In this document: positions 1 to 8,354 of the stretch, piece after piece | How the letters are laid out: each line of letters begins with the position of its first letter | Position numbering within the stretch: the stretch's first letter is position 1 | Assembly: GCA_034005165.1 (NCBI GenBank) | Contig: JAVEVE010000003.1 | Location: 62,001 to 126,000 of the forward strand | Source: UBA1573 sp034005165 | Lineage (GTDB): Bacteria; Pseudomonadota; Alphaproteobacteria; Micavibrionales; Micavibrionaceae | Direction of reading: 5' to 3' | DNA: 64,000 bases | Position numbers and translations under genes: made by a program | The notes under the pieces: generated by a model | Told to the model about the DNA's origin: nothing | The model's input: the letters and a program-made list of their open reading frames with translations, nothing else | Database searches by the model: none

Positions 1-300
1 CGCAACAACATGAAAGCCATGAAAAAAGGTGAACAGGTTTTCTTTTATCATTCTAACATCGGCAAAGAAATTGTCGGCATCATGGAAGTCGTGCGGGAAC
101 ATTACCCTGACCCTTTGGATGAACGATTCGTACTGGTTGATATGAAATGTAAGAAAGCTTTTAAGAACCCTGTTTCTCTGTCTGACATCAAAGCAGATCC
201 GCGCCTTCAAAATATCGCGTTAATCCGCCAATCCCGCCTATCTGTAATGCCGATTACGGATGAGGAATGGAAAATTCTTTGCCAAATGGGCGATATCTGA
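1..300 (+). CDS. EVE domain protein, 5' partial
   Basis: This is the 3' part of a small EVE-domain protein (YTH/PUA-like fold, thymocyte nuclear protein 1 family). The frame is already open at base 1, reading RNN before the first internal ATG at base 10, so the gene starts upstream of the window. The visible part has the family landmarks: RNNMKAMKKG followed by a VFFYHSN strand, then VGIMEVVREHYPDP, and a C-terminal stretch LIRQSRLSVMPITDEEW. EVE domains bind modified bases or RNA, and the exact cellular role of the free-standing bacterial form is not settled. It ends about 130 bases before acs and is probably a separate transcription unit. The family assignment is strong; function beyond nucleic-acid binding is inference. 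Confidence 0.85.
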   Translation, partial: RNNMKAMKKGEQVFFYHSNIGKEIVGIMEVVREHYPDPLDERFVLVDMKCKKAFKNPVSLSDIKADPRLQNIALIRQSRLSVMPITDEEWKILCQMGDI

Positions 301-360
301 TTTCGTATTAACCCATTTGAAAGACTTATAAAATTCACGGCAAATTGTTGCGGCGCAGAA

Positions 361-388
361 TGCTTTTTACCATCCTATAGCGTATAAT
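361..388 (+). promoter_or_regulatory. Candidate sigma-70 promoter of acs
   Basis: A consensus -10 TATAAT lies at 383-388. The best -35 at the right distance is only TGCTTT at 361-366, so the -35 is poor. Transcription would start near base 395 and give a leader of about 35 bases. A poor -35 with a good -10 would fit activator dependence, but no activator site was recognised. Confidence 0.35.
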
Positions 389-428
389 TTAAGTATATCC
401 AATTTTACTCAACTTGCTGGAGTTAGTA

Positions 429-2366
429 ATGTCTTTTGAAGAACGCTTTGAACCGCCTGTCGAACTGGCGAAGACTGCCCATATCAACGCAGAACAATAT
501 AAGGAATTATATGATCTGTCGGTTAAGGATCCGGAGAAATTCTGGGGGGATATGGCCAAACGGATTTCTTGGGACAAATTTCCGACAAAGATAAAATCTA
601 CAGATTTCACCGGTGATGTTTCCATCAAATGGTACGAAGACGGAATTTTGAATGCCAGCTATAACTGTATCGACCGCCATATACCCGAGCGCGCCAACCA
701 GACCGCGCTCATTTTCGAAGGTGACGATCCGTCAGAAGACAAATATGTTACATACGCAGAACTGAAAGACGAAGTCTCGAAACTTTCAAATGCCATGAAA
801 AAACACGGCGTCAAAAAAGGCGACCGCGTGACGATTTATATGCCAATGGTTCTGGAAGCAACCTATGCCATGCTGGCTTGCGCACGTATCGGGGCAGTCC
901 ATTCTGTTGTGTTCGGAGGATTCTCACCGGAATCATTGCGGGATCGTATTCTCGATTGTGATTCAACATTCATCATTACAGCGGACGAAGGCCTGCGCGG
1001 CGGTAAGAAAGTTCCGCTCAAAGCCAATACAGATGCCGCACTCAAAAACTGCCCAGATGTCAAAACTGTTCTGGTTTTAAAACGCACAGGTGGAACGATA
1101 GATTGGACTGAAGGGCGCGATGTGTGGTGGCACGATGAAGTGGACAGCCAAAGCACAGATTGTCCACCTGAACCGATGAATGCGGAAGATCCACTCTTCA
1201 TCCTCTACACATCAGGTTCGACAGGGAAACCTAAAGGCGTTCTCCACACTACGGGGGGCTATATGGTTTACACATCCCTCACGCATCAATGGTCTTTCGA
1301 CTATCACGATGGTGATATCTATTGGTGTACGGCGGATGTGGGCTGGGTCACAGGTCATTCCTATATTGTGTACGGCCCGCTCACCAACGGGGCAACATCC
1401 CTTGTCTTTGAAGGAGTACCAAACTATCCGGAATGGGATCGCTTCTGGCAAGTTGTCGACAAGCATAAAGTCAACATCTTCTATACTGCCCCAACTGCAA
1501 TCCGGTCCCTGCTGCGTCAGGGAGACGAATGGGTTCGCAAAGCATCACGCAAGTCTTTACGTATTTTGGGAACAGTAGGTGAGCCGATCAACCATGAAGC
1601 CTGGCTCTGGTACTACCATATCGTCGGCGAAGGCCGCTGTCCGATTGTCGATACATGGTGGCAAACTGAAACAGGCGGACATTTGATTACCCCTCTTCCG
1701 GGAGCAACCACGACAAAACCAGGATCAGCCACACTGCCATTCTTCGGAGTGCAGCCAGCCCTTGTAGACAATGACGGAAAAATTCTGGAAGGCGCAACTG
1801 AGGGAAATCTGGTTATTCTCGATAGCTGGCCCGGTCAGATGCGGACAGTCTACAAAGACCATCCCCGTTTTAAACAGACCTATTTTACAACTTTTAAAGG
1901 TATGTACTTTACCGGAGACGGAGCTCGACGCGATGAGGATGGTTATTACTGGATTACAGGCCGGGTTGATGACGTGATTAACGTCTCTGGTCACCGCATG
2001 GGTACGGCAGAAGTTGAAAGTGCCATTAACGAGCATGCCGCCGTATCTGAATCTGCCGTAGTTGGCTTCCCGCATGACATCAAGGGACAAGGAATATACG
2101 CCTACGTCACACTTCATGACGGATTAACCATGACAGACGAAACCCGCAAGGAAATCATTCAGACCGTACGAAAAATTATTGGCCCAATTGCAACACCTGA
2201 TGTAATCCAATGGGCGCAACACCTGCCAAAAACACGGTCGGGAAAAATCATGCGCCGCATTTTGCGGAAAATTTCTGCAAACGAACTGGATAGCCTAGGA
2301 GATATTTCAACACTATCCGACCCGAGCGTTGTAGATGCGCTGATTAAAGGACGCCCACAAAGCTGA
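429..2366 (+). CDS. acs: Acetyl-CoA synthetase
   Basis: AMP-forming acetyl-CoA synthetase (acetate + ATP + CoA to acetyl-CoA + AMP + PPi), cytosolic, 645 residues, the usual length for AcsA. Landmarks in order are the N-terminal ACAS segment, the adenylation P-loop LYTSGSTGKPKG near residue 257, the aromatic region WWQTETGG, the hinge and CoA region, and the C-terminal PKTRSGKIMRR near residues 600-610. The lysine in SGK is the one acetylated in well-studied homologues. An upstream in-frame TTG at 414 is open, but GGAG at 419-422 is a well-spaced ribosome site for the ATG at 429, so that start is preferred. It stands alone between the EVE gene and a convergent receptor gene. Confidence 0.96.
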   Translation: MSFEERFEPPVELAKTAHINAEQYKELYDLSVKDPEKFWGDMAKRISWDKFPTKIKSTDFTGDVSIKWYEDGILNASYNCIDRHIPERANQTALIFEGDDPSEDKYVTYAELKDEVSKLSNAMKKHGVKKGDRVTIYMPMVLEATYAMLACARIGAVHSVVFGGFSPESLRDRILDCDSTFIITADEGLRGGKKVPLKANTDAALKNCPDVKTVLVLKRTGGTIDWTEGRDVWWHDEVDSQSTDCPPEPMNAEDPLFILYTSGSTGKPKGVLHTTGGYMVYTSLTHQWSFDYHDGDIYWCTADVGWVTGHSYIVYGPLTNGATSLVFEGVPNYPEWDRFWQVVDKHKVNIFYTAPTAIRSLLRQGDEWVRKASRKSLRILGTVGEPINHEAWLWYYHIVGEGRCPIVDTWWQTETGGHLITPLPGATTTKPGSATLPFFGVQPALVDNDGKILEGATEGNLVILDSWPGQMRTVYKDHPRFKQTYFTTFKGMYFTGDGARRDEDGYYWITGRVDDVINVSGHRMGTAEVESAINEHAAVSESAVVGFPHDIKGQGIYAYVTLHDGLTMTDETRKEIIQTVRKIIGPIATPDVIQWAQHLPKTRSGKIMRRILRKISANELDSLGDISTLSDPSVVDALIKGRPQS

Positions 2367-2397
2367 TAAAAGAGAACCCCTCTCATAAAAGGATTCA

Positions 2398-2416
2398 TGC
2401 GGCCTCATCGGCCGCA
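2398..2416. terminator. Stem-loop between convergent acs and receptor gene
   Basis: A seven-base-pair GC-rich stem, TGCGGCC / GGCCGCA, encloses a five-base loop (TCATC). It sits in the 64-base gap between two convergent genes, so it could end transcripts from either side. Neither flank has a good T-run, so it may be a weak or Rho-assisted terminator. Confidence 0.45.
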
Positions 2417-2430
2417 GAATTATATGATAC

Positions 2431-4323
2431 CTAATCTTGATCGTGAGATGTTAACGACCTCAAATGTTCGGCAATCTTTTCAGCATCTTTAGCAGTCTGT
2501 GCCGCACGCCCTGTCTGGGACTCAATGGCTAAAAACGCATCACTCATCTTTCTGATCATTTGTGTCGCTTCCAGAACATCATATTCAATCTTGGAAACTT
2601 CATAAGACAGCTCTTGTAGAGATGCTCCGATATGTTCAGCGTTCTGACGGGACTTGGTTGCCAATTGACGCACCTCATCGGCCACAACAGCAAATCCGCG
2701 GCCATATTCTCCGGCGCGTGCTGCCTCAATAGTTGCATTCAAGGACAATAGATTGGTCTGAGCGCTGATTGAACCGATAATGCTGACAATTGTCTGCAAA
2801 TCCTCGCTTGAAGAGGATAATTTACCGACCATCTCGACAACATGATCCGCAGTCCTGATAGCAGAACTCACTGCCTCTGATGAACTGGCCACAACACTAT
2901 GCTGCTCATCCGCATCCGAGGAAATCTGGCTGGAAAGTTTCTGGACCATTCCCGAAAGTTTTTGCATACGGCGCTGCAAGAAAAACGATTTAAAACGGGA
3001 ATAATGGAAAACAAAATTGTCCTGATAATCATCGTTAAACTGCTGACCGTCAGGAACATAGAAGAAAAACAATGCGGTCAATGTCTGGTTCAGATTTAAA
3101 CCCAAACTCTCGCCAAATGTCGAGAATCCGGCGATCTGGACTCCGTCAAAGACACCACGCACAGACTCAAGATCTTTTCCATTGAATAGTCGTCGCAAAA
3201 TACAATCATTCATCCATCCGGAAAACGGGCGATCCGGCTTATCGGACATAAAGCGCGCGAAATCCCTTGCTGTTTTACCCTCAAACGAATTTCGTTTAAC
3301 CAGATAAATCTCTTCACCTGTCGATACATCGCAATACAAATAAACACGATTGGTTGCATAATCAATTTTTGCCACAGACCGTACAAAATTCTCCCCATCT
3401 GTTTTGATAGCAAAGGTGAAATCCTGCATCTTGGCATCCAGATCACTATACCCGCATCCGAAATACTCTGCCAATGCTTGCGTCAAAGGCTTTGTCTCAC
3501 CGCGCGCATCGCTGACCTTGTCAATATAGCGCATTTCCAAAGACCCGTCTTCTACACGATAGATAGGACCTTCCTGATCAAAATTCTCGCTCTTGAATAC
3601 ACCATAGCGGATATTCGGCGCCAATTTAATAAAGGCTATTACTGCATGGTTTTGCAAGGCTCTGGAGCCATTGTGAATCAAGGTCTGTTTAAAATCCAAC
3701 TTTCCTCCCGCTGACCCGCCAACAAACAGGCAGGGAAATTTATCAACAGAGTAAAGCGCATCAAAGAAGAAGGATTCCGATGAGCTTAAACCATCAAACA
3801 GAATATATGCAAACGTATCCTTGACATCTATCTGCATAGACAGAGAAAGTTTTTCGATATGATTGCGGATACGTGAGACACGTTGCCCGATGTTTTTATC
3901 AATACGTCCGGCACGAATATCTTCACATTCCAGAGGAACTTCCTTAATTTCGACAGAGCTGATAACATTCTGCCCCATCGCTTGAAGCGCAATATGGTCC
4001 CAGGATCCGTCAGTTGTACAGTAAAAATTCTTATGCTCAGAACAAAGCTCACCTGACGTAGTACAAATCAAAACCTGAGCACCATGGTATTCTGCCTTGA
4101 TCTGCGTAACAATTTTATCCGGATCAAGATGAGGAGAGACATAGCCGACAATCAACACAGGTAGGAAAGGAATATCTTTAAGAGCCTGTCCTAGACCACC
4201 CATCGTTGTAGAAATCGTATAAACATCCGGACAAAAAGAACCTGTTTTTTTCGGGTCAACTGAAACGCAAACGTTTTTGTCAGGGGCAGACCGGAATATA
4301 TTTCCAAGGAATGAGAGCATCAT
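2431..4323 (-). CDS. FIST-domain methyl-accepting chemotaxis-type receptor
   Basis: A two-part signalling protein of about 630 residues. Roughly the first 400 residues are a FIST sensor (FIST_N then FIST_C), with typical segments such as LICTTSGELCS, FVGGSAGGKLDF and GFSTFGE. FIST domains are proposed to bind small ligands such as amino acids. The last 160 or so residues are a methyl-accepting chemotaxis signalling domain with the highly conserved hairpin tip (NLLSLNATIEAARAGEYGRG) and a coiled coil on either side. No signal peptide or membrane span is visible, so this should be a cytosolic receptor. The start is chosen at the ATG at 4323, or the adjacent one at 4320, because AGAAGG lies just upstream; the frame also extends to 4380 without a good ribosome site. 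No che genes are in the window. Confidence 0.85.
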   Translation of the reverse strand: MMLSFLGNIFRSAPDKNVCVSVDPKKTGSFCPDVYTISTTMGGLGQALKDIPFLPVLIVGYVSPHLDPDKIVTQIKAEYHGAQVLICTTSGELCSEHKNFYCTTDGSWDHIALQAMGQNVISSVEIKEVPLECEDIRAGRIDKNIGQRVSRIRNHIEKLSLSMQIDVKDTFAYILFDGLSSSESFFFDALYSVDKFPCLFVGGSAGGKLDFKQTLIHNGSRALQNHAVIAFIKLAPNIRYGVFKSENFDQEGPIYRVEDGSLEMRYIDKVSDARGETKPLTQALAEYFGCGYSDLDAKMQDFTFAIKTDGENFVRSVAKIDYATNRVYLYCDVSTGEEIYLVKRNSFEGKTARDFARFMSDKPDRPFSGWMNDCILRRLFNGKDLESVRGVFDGVQIAGFSTFGESLGLNLNQTLTALFFFYVPDGQQFNDDYQDNFVFHYSRFKSFFLQRRMQKLSGMVQKLSSQISSDADEQHSVVASSSEAVSSAIRTADHVVEMVGKLSSSSEDLQTIVSIIGSISAQTNLLSLNATIEAARAGEYGRGFAVVADEVRQLATKSRQNAEHIGASLQELSYEVSKIEYDVLEATQMIRKMSDAFLAIESQTGRAAQTAKDAEKIAEHLRSLTSHDQD

Positions 4324-4512
4324 ATCGCCTTCTGCTAAATATAAAATATTCGGAAGAGTAAAAACGCAGGCACGCAACAATGCAGAACAAAAATAATAGT
4401 GCTAAATCAGATAACGCTTAATATGCCACAAAGCAGGTCATTCCCCAATAAAAAAACCTGAGAGTGTATTTTGAAGAATTAGGATATCAAAAAGAACGTA
4501 AAAGACAGTAAA

Positions 4513-4534
4513 AAACCGACCTGGCGGTCGGTTT
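4513..4534 (-). terminator. Rho-independent terminator of the 62-residue protein gene
   Basis: A perfect nine-base-pair stem AAACCGACC / GGTCGGTTT has a four-base loop. It is followed on the minus strand by a run of six T, 23 bases past the stop of the minus-strand gene at 4557. Confidence 0.85.
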
Positions 4535-4556
4535 AGAAAGTCACAAAACATTAAGC

Positions 4557-4745
4557 TTAATGATTCATCATTTGCTGGAAAATCTGTATCTGCTCACGAT
4601 TAAGCCCCGCAACTTGCTGACGCAACCCTAGAGACATCTCTTCCTGAGATCTGATAGCGACAACCAGTTGACGAACATGCTCAAAATCTTCCGTGGGCAT
4701 AATATTGGCGCGATGCTGCTGTCTAAGGTCTTTTTTATCTGACAT
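4557..4745 (-). CDS. Small conserved-looking protein of unknown function
   Basis: A 62-residue, highly charged, glutamine-rich protein that is probably all helical. The N-terminus is MSDKKDLRQQHRAN, and the C-terminus, with QIQIFQQMMNH, suggests an amphipathic helix. I do not recognise a family. It is likely a real gene because it has its own strong promoter (TTGTCA, 17 bases, TATAAA), an AGAGGAAA ribosome site 7 bases before the ATG, and a strong terminator, so it is a compact monocistronic unit. Its promoter overlaps the -35 box of the divergent nadK promoter, so the two genes may influence each other. No signal peptide or membrane segment is present. The function is unknown. Confidence 0.75.
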   Translation of the reverse strand: MSDKKDLRQQHRANIMPTEDFEHVRQLVVAIRSQEEMSLGLRQQVAGLNREQIQIFQQMMNH

Positions 4746-4779
4746 GGCACATTTCCTCTACTTTTCTTTTTGGCTTGCC

Positions 4780-4808
4780 TTTATATAGTTATGAAAATCT
4801 TTTGACAA
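4780..4808 (-). promoter_or_regulatory. Sigma-70 promoter of the 62-residue protein gene
   Basis: Read on the minus strand, -35 TTGTCA (4808-4803), a 17-base spacer and -10 TATAAA (4785-4780). The -35 box is almost the same DNA as the -35 box of the divergent nadK promoter. Confidence 0.7.
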
Positions 4809-4830
4809 GATTTTTTTTGCGCTCTAACAA
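4802..4830 (+). promoter_or_regulatory. Candidate sigma-70 promoter of nadK
   Basis: A consensus -35 TTGACA at 4802-4807, a 17-base spacer, and a weaker -10 TAACAA at 4825-4830. The leader to the GTG start would be about 60 bases. The -35 shares five bases with the -35 of the divergent promoter. Confidence 0.5.
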
Positions 4831-4898
4831 AAAAAAAGCTAAATATATGAAATGATTGAAAAATCAATTGGAAACTCATCCTGACATAGGGATAAATC

Positions 4899-5657
4899 GT
4901 GAAAATCCACTTTTTCGCCAATCCGACACCGGATGCTCAAACAGCACTCACACGACTAACTCAACGCTACGGACAAACAGACCTGAACAAAGCGGACGTT
5001 ATTGTTGCGTTGGGGGGTGATGGAACATTGCTTTCAGCATTACGAGCAAGTTCCGACACATCTTTGCCGGTCTACGGGATGAATCGCGGCTCTGTCGGCT
5101 TCCTGATGAATGCCTATGTAGAAGACATACTGGAAGAAAAATTACAAAATGCCGAGCGGATTATCATCCGCCCGTTAAACATGACAACTGTGAACATGGA
5201 AGGCAGAACAGAGAAAGCCATCGCGTTTAACGAAGTCTCCCTTCTGAGACAAGTTCGTCAAGCCGCAAAAATCCGCATCACCATAGATGGTGTTGTACGC
5301 ATGGAAGAACTGATATGCGATGGGATTCTTGCCGCAACACCTGCGGGAAGTACAGCCTACAATCTTTCTGCGCATGGGCCAATCATACCGCTTCCTGGTC
5401 AACTTTTGGCACTAACTCCGATCAGTGCCTTCAGGCCACGACGCTGGAAAGGTGCATTGATCCCTGCCGCCTCAAAAATCCGCTTTGATATCCTTTCTTC
5501 GGAAAGCAGACCGGTCAGCGCAACAGCAGACGACTTTGAAGTCAGAAATATACAATCTGTCGAAATTGAAGAGTCAAAAGACATACACCGCGAATTAATG
5601 TTCAATGCTGACCATTCCTTCGAAGAGCGCATATTAAAAGAACAATTCTCTTGGTAA
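4899..5657 (+). CDS. nadK: NAD kinase
   Basis: ATP-NAD kinase, which phosphorylates NAD to NADP in the cytosol, 252 residues, the short length usual in Alphaproteobacteria. The diagnostic GGDGT motif is at residues 39-43, NRGSVGFLMN follows, and the second NAD-binding motif reads TPAGSTAYNLSAHGPI. The start is a GTG with AGGGAT about 7 bases upstream; no ATG is better placed. It overlaps the next gene, a DUF167 protein, by 7 bases, so the two are probably translationally coupled. Confidence 0.95.
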   Translation: MKIHFFANPTPDAQTALTRLTQRYGQTDLNKADVIVALGGDGTLLSALRASSDTSLPVYGMNRGSVGFLMNAYVEDILEEKLQNAERIIIRPLNMTTVNMEGRTEKAIAFNEVSLLRQVRQAAKIRITIDGVVRMEELICDGILAATPAGSTAYNLSAHGPIIPLPGQLLALTPISAFRPRRWKGALIPAASKIRFDILSSESRPVSATADDFEVRNIQSVEIEESKDIHRELMFNADHSFEERILKEQFSW

Positions 5658-5935
5658 GCAACGTGGATCAGGAACGCCGTTTAATCTCGATCCGCTTGAC
5701 ACCAAACGCATCGAAGAATGCCATTACCGGTTGGGACAAGGATGTTTCTGGCAATGATATTCTGAAGATTTCGGTTACAGCCATTCCCGAGAACGGGAAA
5801 GCCAACCAGGCTCTTATCAAACTCTTGTCTAAAACATGGAAGATTGCCAAAAGCGAAATTGTTATCGTAAAAGGCGAAACGGAGAGACATAAAATTCTCT
5901 CCGTTCCCAAAACTCTCGATATCGGCGAAATCTAG
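5651..5935 (+). CDS. DUF167 (YggU-type) family protein
   Basis: A 94-residue DUF167 protein, recognisable by RLTPNASKNAITG and by PENGKANQALIKLLSK in the middle, then SEIVIVKGETERHKIL. The family is small and widespread and its biochemical role is not established. The start is uncertain: the TTG at 5651 overlaps the end of nadK, and a GTG at 5663 is the alternative; neither has a clear ribosome site, which fits translational coupling to nadK. Its stop TAG shares the four bases CTAG with the stop of the convergent DUF1761 gene. Confidence 0.85.
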   Translation: MVSNVDQERRLISIRLTPNASKNAITGWDKDVSGNDILKISVTAIPENGKANQALIKLLSKTWKIAKSEIVIVKGETERHKILSVPKTLDIGEI

Positions 5936-6369
5936 CTTACACCAAGATATTTCATCGCAATACTCATGACGGCAAGAACATAATACCCAGCCAGCTGATA
6001 GGACGCATCAATCGCGACCGCAGCGAACGGATAGCCTGTATAAAGCGACCCCATAACAATCGGCGGCATAGCAAACGCAACCCACAACATGCAAGAGATC
6101 AAGAAAATTTCCGATGGAGACTGGATGTTCATATAGATCAGCATAAAAGTGAAAAACAGGGACGTCAGAAACCACAGAGGAAAAGAAAGAATGAAAGGTG
6201 TAGAACCACGTTTCAATTCATCAGAAGATTTCTCACGTGCTTCAAGCCAGCGCCCACCCAATACTTTGGGGTGATACCAGATAAGCCCCAGAAGGAATGC
6301 TACAACCGCACTTAAAAAGGATGGCATTAACCATGATGTAATCATGTTCTGCAATACTTGTGGATCCAT
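5932..6369 (-). CDS. DUF1761-like membrane protein
   Basis: A 145-residue integral membrane protein with about four hydrophobic spans. The N-terminal span ends in LGLIWYHPKVLGGRWLEA, which matches the DUF1761 pattern of a helix followed by a W-Y/H-P-x-x-x-G-x-x-W loop. No enzymatic residues are evident and the family's role is unknown. The start at MDPQVLQNM has AGGAGG about 12 bases upstream (rather far). It converges on the DUF167 gene, sharing four bases at the stop codons, and lies downstream of sdhB on the same strand with about 50 bases between, so it could be co-transcribed with sdhB. Confidence 0.75.
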   Translation of the reverse strand: MDPQVLQNMITSWLMPSFLSAVVAFLLGLIWYHPKVLGGRWLEAREKSSDELKRGSTPFILSFPLWFLTSLFFTFMLIYMNIQSPSEIFLISCMLWVAFAMPPIVMGSLYTGYPFAAVAIDASYQLAGYYVLAVMSIAMKYLGVS

Positions 6370-6419
6370 CTATTCAGTCCTCCTTGAACACAATATAAGG
6401 CATTTTTAATCGAATAAAA

Positions 6420-7211
6420 TTAACTGCGAGCAACCATCAATTTCTTGATCTCCGAAATTGCTTTAGCGGGGTTCAAGCCCTTCGGACAGGTCTTGGTACA
6501 GTTCATAATGGTGTGACAACGATATAGACGGAAAGGATCTTCCAATTGGTCTAGACGTTCGCCTGTAGCCTCATCACGAGTATCGGCGATCCAGCGATAC
6601 GCCTGAAGCAGGATAGATGGACCAAGGAAACGGTCCCCATTCCACCAATAGCTCGGACAAGAGGTCGAACAACAGAAACACAAAATACAAGCAGCAGGGC
6701 CTTTTCCGTCAGATCCGTTCAACAACTCAGCATCTTCAGGGCTCTGGAGCCTCTCGCGCGCCGGTAAGGGAGACTCGGTTTTCATCCAAGGCTCGATGGA
6801 GGCATATTGTGCAGCCAAGTGAGTGACATCAGGGACAAGATCCTTGATCACAGGCAAATGCGGCAACGGCGTAATTTTGACTTGCCCATTCACATCTTCG
6901 ATTGGTTTCAAACACGCCAAAGTGTTAGATCCGTCAATATTCATCGCACAGGAGCCGCAAATCCCCTCACGGCATGACCGACGCAACGTGACAGATGCAT
7001 CAACATTATTTTTGATATAAAGGATAGCATCCAAAACCATCGGCCCGCATTGATCAAGATCAATTGTGTAGGAATCGTAGCGTGGATTTTCACCTGAATC
7101 GGGATCGTAACGGTACAGACGGAATGTCTTGGCATTCTTCGCGCCTTTTGACACATCGACCGAACGGCCTTCTTGAACTTCTGAATTTTTTGGGAGCCGG
7201 AACTCTGCCAT
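6420..7211 (-). CDS. sdhB: Succinate dehydrogenase iron-sulfur subunit
   Basis: Iron-sulfur subunit of complex II, linking the flavin of SdhA to the quinone site. About 263 residues from the chosen start. The N-terminal plant-type ferredoxin domain carries the [2Fe-2S] cysteines in SCREGICGSCAMNIDG and a later TLAC. The C-terminal ferredoxin-type domain carries CILCFCCSTSCPSYWW, CHTIMNCTKTCPKGLNP for the [4Fe-4S] and [3Fe-4S] clusters. The start at 7211 (MAEFRLPK) has TAGG about 8 bases upstream; the open frame continues 15 codons further but without a ribosome site. sdhB is normally the last gene of sdhCDAB. Here it is separated from sdhA by about 2.1 kb holding two foreign genes, so it must have its own promoter. 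Confidence 0.96.
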   Translation of the reverse strand: MAEFRLPKNSEVQEGRSVDVSKGAKNAKTFRLYRYDPDSGENPRYDSYTIDLDQCGPMVLDAILYIKNNVDASVTLRRSCREGICGSCAMNIDGSNTLACLKPIEDVNGQVKITPLPHLPVIKDLVPDVTHLAAQYASIEPWMKTESPLPARERLQSPEDAELLNGSDGKGPAACILCFCCSTSCPSYWWNGDRFLGPSILLQAYRWIADTRDEATGERLDQLEDPFRLYRCHTIMNCTKTCPKGLNPAKAISEIKKLMVARS

Positions 7212-7461
7212 GGAAAAACCTACGAAAAAACTTATGAAGTGAATAACCACAGGCATGCATTACAAACTGCCCGTACGAACCTGACAAGTTTATCCCGAAC
7301 AAGGCCTCTTGTGAAGGGGAACTTGCACAGCAATGGAATTATAGAAATAAAATTTGTCAAAAAAACACGTCAGGGCATAGACTGGCCTAGAAAGACTTCT
7401 ACATGACTATAAATCATCAAAATCCACAAATAACTGACAAGAACAAAACCGGAGAAAAAAC

Positions 7462-8325
7462 ATGATTGCACAAACACAAACAACCCTTACACGCGGAGCA
7501 ATCCGCATCCCGCGTATCGGACTGGGAACCTGGCAAATGCAAGGAATCACCTGTGAAGAGGCAGTGACAAAAGCCTTCGAGATCGGATATCGCCATATTG
7601 ATACGGCCCAAATATACGAAAACGAAGCTGAAGTCGGAAATGCTATCGCACAATCAGGCCTTCGCCGTTCGGAAATTTTCCTAACCACAAAGATCTGGAT
7701 TGATAATGTAGCTGCAGGCGTCGCCCAAAAAAGCGTGGAAGAAAGCCTAAGAAAACTCAAAACTGACTACGTAGATTTGTTGCTCCTCCATTGGCCGGTA
7801 AAATCCATCCCGCTCCATAAACAAATTCGTGCTCTGCAAACCATTCAAGATTGGGGCATGGCAAAAACTATCGGTATCTCGAACTATCCGACCGCATTGC
7901 TTCAGCAAATTATTGACGATACGGATGCTGAAATTGTCTGCAACCAAGTCGAATACCACCCGTTTTTGAATCAAGATCCTATCCTTGATTTCGTCCGCAA
8001 GCACAACATGTATGTTACAGCATACTGCCCTTTGGCGCGCGGACTTGTGCGCACCAATCCGGCAATTTTGCAAATCGCCGGACATCACGAAAAATCTGCG
8101 GGGCAGGTTGCGCTACGCTGGCTCATCCAACAAGACAACGTTGTTGCAATCCCCAAAGCCGCGAACCCGCTTCATATTCAGGATAATTTCAACATCTTTG
8201 ATTTTGAATTGTCTGCTGACGAAATGGCAGCAATCTCGGCTCTCGCAAATCCCGAAGGCCGTATCGTCAAACCCGAATGGGGTCCTGCCTGGGACGAAGA
8301 TCGTTCGGCAGCCAAAGCGGCATAA
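7462..8325 (+). CDS. Aldo/keto reductase (2,5-diketo-D-gluconate reductase type)
   Basis: A 287-residue NADPH-dependent aldo/keto reductase of the compact bacterial DkgA/DkgB kind. The catalytic tetrad is visible as D and Y in HIDTAQIYENE, K in LTTKIW and H in LLLHWP. The NADPH-binding C-terminal part has AIPKAANPLHIQDNFNIFDF. The physiological substrate cannot be read from sequence; diketogluconate, methylglyoxal and other aldehydes are usual for the group. GGAG lies 10 bases before the ATG, and a TTGTCA element with CATAGA sits about 80 bases upstream. The gene lies on the opposite strand between sdhA and sdhB and looks like an insertion into an ancestral sdh operon. Confidence 0.9.
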   Translation: MIAQTQTTLTRGAIRIPRIGLGTWQMQGITCEEAVTKAFEIGYRHIDTAQIYENEAEVGNAIAQSGLRRSEIFLTTKIWIDNVAAGVAQKSVEESLRKLKTDYVDLLLLHWPVKSIPLHKQIRALQTIQDWGMAKTIGISNYPTALLQQIIDDTDAEIVCNQVEYHPFLNQDPILDFVRKHNMYVTAYCPLARGLVRTNPAILQIAGHHEKSAGQVALRWLIQQDNVVAIPKAANPLHIQDNFNIFDFELSADEMAAISALANPEGRIVKPEWGPAWDEDRSAAKAA

Positions 8326-8354
8326 CAAACGCAACGCGAAGAATAAACTTCAAG

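Noticed and set aside
863..1201. 112-codon open frame on the minus strand inside acs
   Set aside because: It is antisense to an unmistakable acetyl-CoA synthetase and has no family features; the open frame reflects codon bias of the opposite strand.
7334..7365. TTGACA and TATAAT on the minus strand as an sdhB promoter
   Set aside because: The boxes are only 11 bases apart, too close for a sigma-70 promoter, so this is not listed although sdhB must have some promoter near here.
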